Positions 34,542 to 45,689 of a stretch of 64,000 nucleotides of DNA are shown here, one piece after another. Position numbers and translations under genes: made by a program. Position 1 is the first letter of the stretch, and each line of letters starts with the position of its first letter. The notes beneath the pieces are model-generated. The model ran no database searches. It saw only the letters and a program-made list of their open reading frames with translations, and was not told the DNA's origin. The stretch comes from Brevipalpus yothersi (Eukaryota; Arthropoda; Arachnida; Trombidiformes; Tenuipalpidae). The stretch lies in assembly GCA_003956705.1 (NCBI GenBank), contig QZCP01000723.1, forward strand, positions 62,001-126,000, written 5' to 3'.

Positions 34542-34736
34542 ATGGACGACAAAAATCGAACAAATCAGTGCAACCCAACTCATACTCCAACTGGACCTGG
34601 TCATCAAGCAGGATATGGTGGAACTGGTACAAAAGCCGATTTGGGTAATCATGCAAACCAAATGAATCCCAACAATCCAGCTTACACGTCCAGTCGTGGT
34701 GGCCAAGGTGGCCAGGGTGGTCATGGTAAGAAATGA
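34542..34736 (+). CDS. 64-residue Gly/Asn-rich hydrophilic protein
   Basis: Single exon, 64 residues, starting 'MDDKNRTNQCNPTHTPTGPG' and containing 'NHANQMNPNNPAYTSSRGG' before a GGQGGQGG tail and 'HGKK'. Highly hydrophilic, no signal peptide, likely disordered. The 'NQMNPNN-AY-SSRG' pattern recalls short uncharacterised proteins found in many eukaryotes and bacteria, but I cannot name the family. A clear TATA box upstream, and an AATAAAG signal near 34970-34984, support a real, strongly expressed gene. The opposite strand also stays open but looks like shadow. Confidence 0.65.
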   Translation: MDDKNRTNQCNPTHTPTGPGHQAGYGGTGTKADLGNHANQMNPNNPAYTSSRGGQGGQGGHGKK

Positions 34737-35502
34737 TCAATTCTGTAGTTTGTCGACGGGAAGAGCGAGACGAGAAAAAGATCTGAATTAAATTTTCTAA
34801 AGGACTGACAAAATAACCCTTGTCCCAGCAACAACAAACCAACTTCAATATTCATAATGTATCCATCTTTTTCCCCTTTTTTGTGTAATATCAGTAACAA
34901 TATTAGATATTAGATAATCTATTCCTCCTCCAGTTCAATACTGTAAAAACTAGAATTGAGATTTTAAGAATAAAGGTATAATAAAGAAATGAAACTTGAT
35001 TCTGAGATTCATCCAATAGCTTTCAAAGTTTCATCTAGGATCTTGGACTTACTTAATCAAGGAAAAAATTGAGAGAAAAACTTCAGACTCCTTCCTGAAT
35101 GTAACAAAGTCTTTCTCTGATGAATCTATTGAATGTGTATCAAATTGAAGATGCTATTCCTGTTATCTGCTATCTGTTCATCACCTCATCAAATTAAGAG
35201 ATATCAACTGACAACAGGCCGAATTTCCTGATTACTAGGAATAGGAAATATGAGAACACTTTTTCAGTCGTATTGATACCGATTAATATTTACCTCCACC
35301 TAGAAAATTTTCAAATCATCAACCATATTTGACCGAAAAAATTTTACTAAAATTGCTTCGAAAATTGAATGAAACTTCTAACAACTTCATTCTGAACCTA
35401 TTAGAGCAACAGAATCTTCATTTTATACAACTGAACAAACCTACTAAGTTAGGAATCTCATTTTCGAATCACCAAATTTTCCTCGATCTGAGAAGTTTGG
35501 CT

Positions 35503-36257
35503 ATGTATTCGATTCTGTTGCTTGCTCTTATGACATCTTTGACAGATGCTGAATGTCCGAAAATTGACCCACCAAAAGGACCTTTTGATATCAACAAGGT
35601 GAGATCAATAAATTCAAGCAATGCCGATAAACTATGGCCAAAATTTTCATCAGTATTTGGGAGTTTGGTTCGAGATTGTAAGATCTGGCTATCCTAACGG
35701 TTTCGAGTTTACCCAAGGATGTGTATATGCAAATTACACCAGATTTAACAGGAACGAGTTAAAATTCGTTCACAAGGGCCAAAGTGTGCTGTAAGTTGTG
35801 TTAACGAGCTAGATTGTCTTTTTGAGTGACAATCTTTTCAAATAAACATTCAAATATTCACAGGACTTGGCAACGGCGAAGTAGCACTTACATCGCTCGC
35901 AGAACTGACCAACCAAATTTGCTTAAGTTAAAGTTTGATCGTGTTTCAGATCAAAAAAATTACTTAATACTGGACACTGATTTTGAAAACTATGCAATAG
36001 TTTATAACTGTAGAGTTGTCAACGGATACCCAAAAAATTATACTATGAGTGAGTATATCAGGATCAATCATATTGCTTTCTATTTTATTTCTAAATTGAA
36101 CATTAAATTTCGAACAGAATATGGGTGGATTCTAGGTCGAAAAAAACATTTGCCCAAGGAAATTATCAAAAAAGGGATAAAAAAATTGGTAGACCTTGGA
36201 ATTCCTGAAAGCAATTTCATCAGAACTCAGCATCCAGAAAGAAAATGTACGATGTGA
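35503..36257 (+). CDS. secreted lipocalin, copy 3
   Basis: Exons 35503-35598, 35654-35790, 35864-36048 and 36118-36257, introns 55, 73 and 69 nt, all GT-AG and in phase. Signal peptide 'MYSILLLALMTSLTDA', then 'ECPKIDPPKGPFDINK', 'YLGVWFEIVRSG' with the G-x-W mark, 'LDTDFENYAIVYNC', and 'YGWILGRKKHL' after the last intron. More diverged from copies 1 and 2 in exon 2, but exon 4 and the last intron are nearly identical to them. Extracellular carrier, ligand unknown. Confidence 0.87.
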
Positions 36258-36612
36258 TCTCTTGATCATAAAATTTCAACCAAAATGAATAGTTTTCACG
36301 TTCTCCATGTTTCAATCAGGGTTGAAGAAATTAAAGGCTCAATTCAAATTTTTTTGTTCGGTATAATTATTATATCAATTATAATTATCAACCTAGTAAC
36401 AAGACAAATTTTCTGATTTACTAATTAATGGGAATAAGAAATATGAGAACACTTTTTCAGTCGTATTGATACCGAGAATTGAAGGAAACATCTAACAACT
36501 TCATCATAAACGTATTAAAGTAACAGAATCTTCAAATCATACAACTAAACAAACATACTCAGTTAGAGATCTCATTCGAATCAAAATTTTCCTCGATCTG
36601 AGAAGTTTGACT

Positions 36613-37364
36613 ATGTATTCGATTCTGTTGCTTTCTCTTATGACATCTTTGACAAATGCTGATGACTCATGTCCAAAAATTGGCCGACCACCAAGCCCAT
36701 TTGATATCAACAAGGTGAGATCAATAAATTTCAAGTAATACCGATAAATTATGGCCAAAATTTTTTCTTTTCATCAGTATTTGGGAGTTTGGTACGAGAT
36801 TGCAAGATCACCTAACCAGTTCGAGAATAATCTAGGATGTGTATATGCAACGTATAGCTCAGTAAATACGAGTCATATAAAATTTGAAAACAATGCCATA
36901 AATTTGGTGTAAGTTGTGTTAACTCAATAGATTGCCTTTTTGGGTGAAAATCTTTCCAAATAAATATTCACAGGACTGGAGAACGACGAAAAAAGATTGA
37001 AATCGCTCGCAAGACTGACAAACCAAATTTGCTCAAGTTAAAGTTTAAAAATCGTACAAGTGAAGCTGATTACCTCATACTGGACACTGATTTCGAGAAA
37101 TTTGCCGTAGTTTTTAGCTGTAGAATGAGCCTCAAGATACCAGACAAAGTTAAAAGTGAGTATATCAGGATCAATCATACTGCTTTCTATTTTATTTCTA
37201 AATTGAAAATTGAATTTCCAACAGGATTTGGGTGGATTCTAGGTCGAAAGAACCATTTGTCCGAAGAAATTTTCAAAAGATCAGTCAAAAAATTGGAAAG
37301 CTTTGGAATTCCTGAAAAAGTGCTCACCAAAACTGAGCATTCAGAATCAATATGTAAAAAATGA
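36613..37364 (+). CDS. secreted lipocalin, copy 4
   Basis: Exons 36613-36714, 36778-36908, 36974-37155 and 37225-37364. Signal peptide 'MYSILLLSLMTSLTNA'; 'SCPKIGRPPSPFDINK'; 'YLGVWYEIARSP'; 'LDTDFEKFAVVFSC'; 'FGWILGRKNHL'; C-terminus 'HSESICKK'. Its second exon is shorter than in copy 1 (no 'EPGYANHW' insert). The last intron is again 69 nt and stop-free. Tandem with copies 3 and 5, about 350-450 bp apart, so the three form a cluster. Confidence 0.88.
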
Positions 37365-37825
37365 TCTTGTGATCATGAAATTCCAATCAAAATTTTTGGA
37401 TGAACAGTTTTCATGTTCTCCATGTTCCAATCAGGGTTGAAGAAACTAAAGGGTCAAGTTGAATTTTCTCCGTAATAGTGTCTTCTGATTTTTTTGTTCG
37501 GTATAATTATAATTATTCTATCAAATATATTTATCAACCTAGCAACAGGCCAAATTGTAGGATTAATTAGAATAGGAATAGATAAACATTTTCTTAGTAT
37601 ATTAACATTAATTAAACCCACTTCTTCACCTTCAACATTTCCAAATCATCGATCATGTTTCATTGTAGGAATTCTGTAAACCGTTTCAAAAACTCAACAA
37701 AATATCATTCAAAACTCTTAAGAGTAACAGTATCTCCATGTTAAGAATCTACTGAATTAAGAGACCGTAATTGACTGATCAACTTTTTCTCAATTTTGGA
37801 AGAATTATATTGGAAAAAATCATAA

Positions 37826-38619
37826 ATGAATCTGGTGTTGTTGCTTATTTTTTTGACATCGCTCACCAATGCTGACAAAACAAAGAAAGCAAAAGAAAGG
37901 AAAAATTTTTGGGCAGAAAATTGTCCAAAAGTTGATCCACCACCACCATCATTTGAAATTAGCAAGGTATGATTTCCAATTCATAGGAATATCAATGAAA
38001 TATGGCCAAAATCTAACTTTTTCTATCAGTATATGGGTATTTGGAAGGAGATTGCAAGGTCTTCCAATACATATGAGAATGAACTAGATTGTGTCAAGTT
38101 CACATATTCTCAACCACATGGGACTGATATCAAAATTGAAAACAGGGGAAAAAATTTGAAGTGAGTTGAGTTAAGCAAATTGACTATCTGACTGGTGCCC
38201 CTTTGAATGCATCTGCAAATATTCACAGAACTGGACTATGGTCAAGTATGACTGGAGAGGCTTTCAGAACTGATCAACCGAATCATCTTAAGTTGAAGTT
38301 CGACGATGATAAGCGAGGAGGAGAATATTACATAGTAGACACAGATTTTGAAGATTATTCTGTAGTTGTTGGCTGTAGAGCTAAAGATGGAAAAGCTTTG
38401 AGTAAGTTTAAGCAATTTTTGAAGATAAGTTATATTATGTTTCATTTCTTTCTCACATCAAACATCCAATCTTAAATAGAGTTTGCATGGATTTTGTCTC
38501 GAAAATCACATTTGTCTAGGAAAGTTTACAACAAATTAGTCCAAAAATTGGAGAAATTTGGAATATCTAGGAAAGACCTTCGCATAACTGAGCGGGCAAG
38601 ACGGAAATGTACAAAATAA
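37826..38619 (+). CDS. secreted lipocalin, copy 5 (most diverged)
   Basis: Exons 37826-37966, 38030-38160, 38229-38401 and 38480-38619, all GT-AG. Signal peptide 'MNLVLLLIFLTSLTNA' is followed by a Lys-rich insert ('DKTKKAKERKNFWAE'), then 'NCPKVDPPPPSFEISK', 'YMGIWKEIARSS', 'VDTDFEDYSVVVGC' and 'FAWILSRKSHL', ending 'RKCTK'. The last intron is 78 nt and contains an in-frame TAA just before its acceptor, so here it must be removed. This fixes the exon structure of the whole family. Confidence 0.87.
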
Positions 38620-39018
38620 TCTCGTGGTCATAAAATTCGGAAGAAAAGTTAGTGGTTTCATAATTCTCCATCATTCTTTTTCCATTCAATAATGAAACCA
38701 TTCAAAAGTGCTCCATGAGCAGTATTGATTGAGATCTGACTTTTCTAAGTGGATCTAAACTATTAACACGTCTCTGAAATAGTTCAAAATTCTTTGGGTA
38801 GATCTTATGGAATTCTTGTGACCCAAAATTCCGAGAATTTGATCCCTAGATAGCAAAATGAAATGAAATTATTGAGTCAATAGAACTTGCGAGTGTTAAA
38901 GTAACAATAAGTTCATGTATTATCTTGTAATAAGTAATAGAAATAGAAGATTGAATGTTCATAGCCAACATCTGTATTGAAATGAATAAGATTGCAAATT
39001 AAATTGCTTATATCGATT

Positions 39019-39135
39019 TCAAAGCATTCTTTTCCTCAATATTCCAAAAACTCCAGTCATTGGTCCAATCACAAAAATTTGAAAAATCATTGCACCAGCA
39101 AAGATCGCCAAGAATGTCATCCCCATGTGATAAAA
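39019..39135 (-). pseudogene. orphan last exon of a second NRF-6-like acyltransferase
   Basis: After an acceptor at 39136-39137 the minus strand encodes 'FYHMGMTFLAIFAGAMIFQI' and 'GPMTGVFGILRKRML' to a stop. It aligns with the last exon at 9193-9312 ('LYHQFWMCIFMVIGGILYQI', 'GPLAGMMSLFKKKKID'). A short possible preceding exon ends at 39200 with a GTGAGT donor, but no further acyltransferase exons are present up to the next gene. Confidence 0.7.
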
Positions 39136-39635
39136 CTAGAATATGGAAGATGAAAGTAGTCAAGATCTGATTTCCTAGATCATACAGAATTATCACTCAC
39201 CCAAACGCCGGATGGGCAGGAAAGGTTCAGATACTTGGGCTTGCCAGTTTACCATCTTCAAGACTGCACTATTTTTAAAATTAATCTCAATAACGGCCTC
39301 ACTTTGCCATCTCTCGAAGAGTCACCCTTCAAGACTTGACAATATTGGTAAATGTGATAAGAAACTTGAATCGCAGGAAAAAAGAGGTCACTTTCAGAGG
39401 TAAAGGTCAACATGACTAAGCCCATAGAGGTACCCTCTCTCAGGTGGGAGGTACCGGAATGAGATTGGGGAATATAAACCTAGTAAGGTCATCTCAGTGG
39501 CCCACAAGAGATTTTGAATTCATTCACTCAACTTTGTCTCTTACAAACTCTTAGTAGTTGTCGAATCTGATAATTGTTTTTTGTTAAAGTGAAACTTGAG
39601 GATCGAGACAAATTTATTTCAAAATAAGCCAAACT

Positions 39636-40396
39636 ATGCCATCCAGTTCAATTAAGAGTGTATCTGGTCTCCTCTTGAACGAAGGTAATGGACTAGTGAA
39701 GTCTAAGGAAGTCAAAAAGTTTGATTCAAAGAATTTCATCCTTTTATCTAACGTTGTGATCTGGATAACAGTAATTGTGATGGGTTTTATTCTGATGAAT
39801 CGTAAGTTTTATGATCTCATGATGCCGAATATCCTGATTTCACAGTTTTTATTTGTTTTTCCTTAGTTATGAGAGAGAGCCATGGAAATTCGATCAAACC
39901 TCAGGGTAATCATTCCATGTGTAATGAAAGTAGTCCAGAAAATAGAGAGTCTTTCAGGAGGATGGAAGAGCGATTAACTTCTCTTGGAGAGGAGATGCAA
40001 GATACATTGGTCTTTGTGAAAAGTAATCTGATTCCCACTGGATTCATTTACGTTCAGCTTCCTCATCAAGATCCTCCAAGTTCTTTGTGGCCCTGGGCCA
40101 AATGGAGGGAAGTCACATCGATATATAGTGGATATTTCTTCAGAGCAGAGGGTGGCGACTCAGCGCCTTTTGGTGTACCCCAAGAGGATGCAATTCGACA
40201 GCATCAGCATCGTTCAATCGACATTTCAGGATTTACAGAGAAACGTCTAATTCACAGTTTGAAGGATGGACCAGATAACTATATCGATTATGTGAGCAAA
40301 ACTGGTAATATAACCTCAATTAACAGAAAACATGTGTCCGATAGAGAGACAAGGCCTAAGAATTATGCAGTCAAAATTTGGATGAAACTTGCTTGA
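39636..40396 (+). CDS. single-pass membrane protein with a phage tail-fibre-like outer domain
   Basis: Exons 39636-39801 and 39867-40396 (65-nt GT-AG intron), 231 residues. Residues 34-54 ('FILLSNVVIWITVIVMGFIL') form one membrane span with a basic N-side, so type II topology is likely. A short coiled region ('RMEERLTSLGEEMQDTLVFV') leads to 'FIYVQLPHQDPPSSLWPWAK', then 'YFFRAEGGDSAPFG', 'QEDAIRQHQHR', and a C-terminus 'ETRPKNYAVKIWMKLA'. 'FFRA-GG-A-FG-Q-DA' followed by a terminal 'ETRPKN-A' is the pattern of prophage tail fibre/tail collar proteins. A bacterial or phage origin is inference; the intron shows it is now a eukaryotic gene. Possible TATA at 39473. Confidence 0.75.
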
Positions 40397-40865
40397 TCAA
40401 TAAGTGATCTACTAATTTCGAAATTCGTCAGGTCTTTTGGAGTCAAGTATTGTGGAGGATTTCAAATTAAAAATGTGTACAATTTTTCTTTCTAATTATT
40501 CAACTGATCATTCAATGGAATCATCAAACTCCTCATTATGAATCAATCAGATGAACGAGTTGAGCTACCCTATTCACGAAATATTTCTCAAGTTTATAAC
40601 TCACTTCGCTAACCAATAAAAAGTTCACTTCTTAGATTTAAGGGTTGATGGAATCATGTCATCATATTCGACGAAAACTTTGACTCGAAGTAAGAGGCAA
40701 GATTATCTATCAAACGAGAAGATATTTATTAAATTATAGATAAGAATTTCTCATTCGATGAATATTTATCATTCTGAGGTGATTGTAGGAAAGCAAGTGA
40801 AGAAGAGTCGACTGATAGAATGTGAAAAGGAAGGAAGGAAGGAACAAATGATGAAAGTTTAGATA

Positions 40866-42359
40866 TCACTTGTGTTGAGCGGCACTGGCAGCCCCTTGTA
40901 GTTGTCGCATCATATTCTGTAGGCCCGGTACACCTCCCATTTGTTGCAATATTCTGGGATCCATCATGCGAGCCATTTGCTGATTCAATTTGGCCATTTG
41001 AGATGAGTTAACGTTCTTGGACATATCACCACCCTTGAAAAATCCCTTGATTCCTCCCATTTTCTTAACCACGGCAGCGAATTTAGTGTATTGTGTGAGA
41101 AGCTCTTGAACTTCACGAGATGTTACACCAGCCCCTCGAGCTACCCTTGTCACTCGAGTGGGTTGCTTAGAAAATAATTTTGCACCTTCTTTATGGTCTA
41201 ATTCACTATCACTCATTGAGTCCATGATTGTCATTAGCCGCTTCAATCGTGCCATCGAATCGGCTTCCGATGCACCACGAGCTAATTCTTGCCCAAAACC
41301 GGGAATCATTTGAAGTATTTGATTAAAAGGTCCCATTTTCATTATATTAGTAAACTGTTCATACATATCTCTCAGGGTAAACTCTCCATGCTTCAATTTG
41401 TCTATTAACTCTTCATTTTCCTCTAATTTCAATTCATTCACTTTATCTATGAGACCCTCAATATCACCCATACCTAACAATTTAGACACAAAAGGTTTCA
41501 CTTTGAACGGCTCAAAATCGTCCATATGTTCGCCGGTTCCTATGAATATGATTGGAGATTGAGTAACTGCCACCGCACTCAGTGCACCACCACCTTTTGC
41601 GTGGCCATCTAATTTGGTCACAATGACCGCTCCGACGTTCACTTTTGACTTGAAGGCACGAGCTTGGGCTTCACAAGCGTGTCCAATGGATGCATCCATC
41701 ACAAAAATTGCCAAATTCGGATTAACCGCATTGCTTATAGCTAACATTTCCTCGAACAAGGCACTCTCCTGTTTATGCCTTCCACTGGTGTCCACAATAA
41801 TTATTTCGAAACCTTCTTGCTTAAATTTTTCCACACCTTCCATGGCGACCACCACTGGATCAGATTCAGTGTATGATCCATAAAATGGAATGCGTGCTTT
41901 GGATGCATTCTGTTTCAATTGATCAAATGCACCAGCACGAAAAGTGTCCGCACACACAAGGCAACATTTCCAACCTTTACGCTGATAATGGTATGCCATT
42001 TTTGTACATGTTGTCGTTTTACCGGCACCCTGTAGACCGACAAACATAACCACATTGGGCTTTCCCTTGGTTGGCTGCCATCCCTTTACACCAGGATCAA
42101 CCAATTTGACCAATTCTTTGAATACCGCCATTTGAATCATACGCCGCTTATTGAGACCAGCAGCCATCTCATCGAAATCTATTACTTTACGAACATTTTC
42201 TCTTAATTGCTTTACAAGCCGTATATTTACATCGGCTTCCAGTAGTGCTGTACAAACTTCTTTCAATAAACCTTCCAATACTTCTTGATTAATTATGGTT
42301 GCACTGCCCAGTGAGCGAAGTGCATTGGTTATCTTGCGACCTAGATCAGCTAAAACCAT
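40866..42359 (-). CDS. SRP54: signal recognition particle 54 kDa protein
   Basis: 497 residues in one exon, close to human SRP54 (504). N-domain helices, then the GTPase G domain with P-loop 'GLQGAGKTTTCTK' at 108-120, 'DTSGRHKQE' (G3), and 'TKLDGHAKGGGALS' (G4 and the insertion box). The C-terminal M domain is methionine-rich ('QMARMMDPRILQQMGGVPGL') and binds signal peptides and SRP RNA. It targets ribosome-nascent chains to the ER. Nothing unusual beyond the lack of introns. Confidence 0.98.
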   Translation of the reverse strand: MVLADLGRKITNALRSLGSATIINQEVLEGLLKEVCTALLEADVNIRLVKQLRENVRKVIDFDEMAAGLNKRRMIQMAVFKELVKLVDPGVKGWQPTKGKPNVVMFVGLQGAGKTTTCTKMAYHYQRKGWKCCLVCADTFRAGAFDQLKQNASKARIPFYGSYTESDPVVVAMEGVEKFKQEGFEIIIVDTSGRHKQESALFEEMLAISNAVNPNLAIFVMDASIGHACEAQARAFKSKVNVGAVIVTKLDGHAKGGGALSAVAVTQSPIIFIGTGEHMDDFEPFKVKPFVSKLLGMGDIEGLIDKVNELKLEENEELIDKLKHGEFTLRDMYEQFTNIMKMGPFNQILQMIPGFGQELARGASEADSMARLKRLMTIMDSMSDSELDHKEGAKLFSKQPTRVTRVARGAGVTSREVQELLTQYTKFAAVVKKMGGIKGFFKGGDMSKNVNSSQMAKLNQQMARMMDPRILQQMGGVPGLQNMMRQLQGAASAAQHK

Positions 42360-43520
42360 TTTGATTTGATTTCAATCAAAGTCTATCTTTAACGAACAAG
42401 ATTCAAGGAAGAGAGAGAGAAAGAAAGAGAATCACAGATGTGGAAACACACACAAACACAGTCTTTGAGAGTGTAGAGATGAGGAAGGAGAAGCTCACTA
42501 TATTATACTGATTGAATTGAATATATGATTAATATTATTATTAAATGATTTCAATCGAATAGAGCACAGAAAATCGAAGAGGAAAAATATCATGAAACAA
42601 ACACATACACCACACTCACACAATTGATGTAAACTTTTACACTTGACTATACAAAAAAAACATTGTTCCAATTGATCAATAGCTCACTATCAGACCCATA
42701 ATGACCACCATAAAAAAATGAGTATAAACGAAAATATGGATTAGCACCAATTAATACAATTTGGGAAAGTGATAAAAATGCGATCAGATCTCGTCCTGTG
42801 GCCATACATACACACATACATGTAACATCAATCGAATGCCAACATCAACATCAACATCACCACAATATCACGTGGTTCAAGTGATACATCATTCTGATTG
42901 GTGGCGGCAAGGACAAGAAGCGGCAAGAATAAATACAGAATTTCGAATATACTTTCATTTTCACCATGAATTCTTGGACAAGGTGTCCATGATATGATTA
43001 AGGTGTGACCATTTGGAATTGGACAAGTATGATGTGATGAAGTGTAATTTTGTTTCTGCATGATTTGATGGAATCGATTTTTTTATTCATTCTTTGGGAA
43101 GAGTAGATTGCGAAAAGTTGTCCTCAATTTTCTTATGAATTTTTGTCCACAACAATGTTCCTTATGATGAGATTTGAGAGGGTAATATTCGAAAATTTTT
43201 GAAATTTTTCAAGAGGTCCAAGTTCTGATCAATTTTGCTAAATGATAGAAAAATAGATTCTCAATTCAATAAGTTTTCTTACCATCTTTAGCTATTCTAG
43301 TCTATTTTTTATCTATCCATCTATTATATCATAAAGAATTTGAGAATAAAAAATTGTTTGAAATAAAATAGAATAATTTAATTCTCGGTGGTTCTTGTTG
43401 ATAATATTATGAAGTATAAAATTTAAAATTGATTATGAGGATGGTGAATGGGAAGGAAGGACGAGAAGATTCAGCCATTTACATTTGATTGGCACCTTTC
43501 TAGGAGAGAAGGTTAACTTT
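42360..43520. other. intergenic between SRP54 and the DM4/12-like gene
   Basis: Contains the SRP54 5' flank with GA-rich and CACA-rich tracts. No gene supported. Confidence 0.5.
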
Positions 43521-45689
43521 TTACAAGATGAGATTAGATAAACTTTGGATTACATCGAGGAAGTTGAGAATACAATCATCATACTGCATGGCGCAATTAG
43601 CATGCTCACTTCGTCCATATCGAGCGGCAAGTTGATACTTGGCGATGATTTTGCTTGGAAAATCATTTTCAATGTATGGTCTGTGATTGTAAAAAAGAGA
43701 ATAGAGAAAAAAATTAGGATAGATAAAATCATATCAATATTCCAAAATTCGCAATAAACTTTGTTATTGATAGCTAGCTGATTATCAATTGAAATTCAAA
43801 TTGAAGGTTGCCGTAACCATCGTACGGTGATAAGCCACGATGATAGATATATCAATAGAAGCCTATTGAAGATTATCTCATTTTTTTTATTCCCACATCA
43901 GCAAATAAAATTCATTGTATTCGGAAAGTTCATGAATGTGGTTATTTCTCATGGCTATAACTGGGTCATTTTCTCATGAACAGCGTGAGGTCATTTTTTT
44001 CCACAACTCGTAAAGAATACAGAATGGAGTGGATGAAAAATCATATCCACAATTGGCTAGATGTGTTGGGTAAACAATGCAGCCCTCTGAAAAAATTGTT
44101 AACCCGGAATATCCTGAAAATTGTAACACTGTTGATAAGGAATTCACATACACATTATGATCGGCGGGCGGGTAGTATTGCCCTCTAAATTCTCAACATT
44201 CAATAGTGGCCTTGTATACTCTTACTGGCCATCATAGAGGTGATTATTCAAGAATAAAAAAATGACTAACCCTCTCATGAAGAAAGAGGTATCATACTGA
44301 TCGTTCTAATCATTCTGATGCCTTCATACCCTATTCTTGACCCTACCAATTGGAAATCTCAAGTTACCTAATTTCAAATCAACTTGTCCCAGTATCTCAT
44401 CTGAAGGCGTTCGAGATGATGGACAAAGCTAGGTCAGTGTGCGTCCTACTAGTGGCTAAAAATATTTGCCGATATATCCGTAAATATTGGGCAAATAGAG
44501 TGGAAAAGAAAATGCGAGAATTTTCGGCTACTTACGGGAAGAACAGTTGTAGTACCAGTCCGGTGAGACCATATTTTTTTGGCTGATTATGTGCTTCACA
44601 TATACATCTTTTCATGCATGCTTGAGCTTCCAAACGAGGTAAATTGGGCATATTGTCCAGTGAACGTTCAACATAGGACATTACGCTTTCTGACATGGTC
44701 ATAAAACGATTGGAAATAAAATCGTGAAGACCAAGACGCTCATCGGATGATTGAGGAGCAGTTGAACGCTTGTTACGCTTATAGTAATAATGATGGCCAC
44801 GCTGGATTTCATTTTCCAAGAATGGTATCATTTCTGCTGATAAATCATTCAATCCATCCATAAATCGCTGGGGATACAGAGGATAAGACATTGCCGGTAA
44901 TGGACCAACTCGCCTTCGATAATCGGTAAATAAGCCAGGAGCTGCATAGGCGAGACCACCTAGCACTACAGCACTCAGTAGAGCCAAGTTACCTTGATTA
45001 AGGAATCGATATGAAAAGTTTCGATGAAAATACAGGTACAGTATTGAAAGTAGAATATTTGTTTCTGTGTATTCTGGTAATTCTCGAAAAGAGCTAGAGG
45101 GGCTGTTTTTTTCGGAAAAAAAATCTATCAAGAGGATTCCAAACTGGCTTGTTAATTAAGAGACAATATCATGGGATAAAAATTTTGGAATCATCCTGGC
45201 AAATTGAAAAGTTTTCTAGATGATTCATCTGAAGAATTTCGAATAAAAATGGACTTTCGAAACTCTTTTTCAGTTCAAAAATAATCAAATCTATTAGATT
45301 CCAAGGTGAGAGGTTCGGATTGAATTTCTCAATATCACTGTATTCCGAAAGAATTCCAACAATATGATGGCATTTCTTTTGGATGATTAAAATTCAAAAT
45401 ATTTGTAAAACTAACCATAACTGAGAGAAGTTATCGTTGAGGTTGATGCTTTTACAGCTCTGGACAGAGGACTTTTTAAGCCCGTCGCACTCATGGTTCC
45501 GTTACCATCCTTGGTGTAGAGAGATAGCACTAGATCCATCATATCGTTGAATAAACTTCTAGACATTGGAGACTTTGGACCCTCATTTAAAACGGTGGTA
45601 TTTGCACTTGGATGATCACTCGATTGGCTGGACACACAGGAAACAAATGCCAATAGGAGGCACACAATCATAAAATACGAGAGCTTCAT
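43521..45689 (-). CDS. secreted DM4/12-family-like protein
   Basis: Exons 45416-45689, 44536-44992 and 43521-43680, GT-AG, total 891 nt, 296 residues, in phase. Signal peptide 'MKLSYFMIVCLLLAFVSCVS', a Ser/Thr-rich part, a hydrophobic segment 'LALLSAVVLGGLAYAAPGLF', and a basic 'KRNKRS' that could be a furin site. The C-terminal part has 'CMKRCICEAHNQPKKYGLTG', then 'YQLAARYGRSEHANCAMQYD', 'DCILNFLDVIQ'. The spacing C-x3-C-x-CE ... G-L-G/T-L ... A-x-x-G ... C-x-x-Y-x-x-C is like the insect DM4/12 (PF07841) domain, whose function is unknown. Family assignment is from memory and should be treated as probable. Confidence 0.72.

Noticed and set aside
34527..34848. Minus-strand open frames opposite the 64-residue gene
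   Set aside because: They lie opposite a gene with a TATA box and leader on the plus strand and have no family resemblance; treated as shadow.
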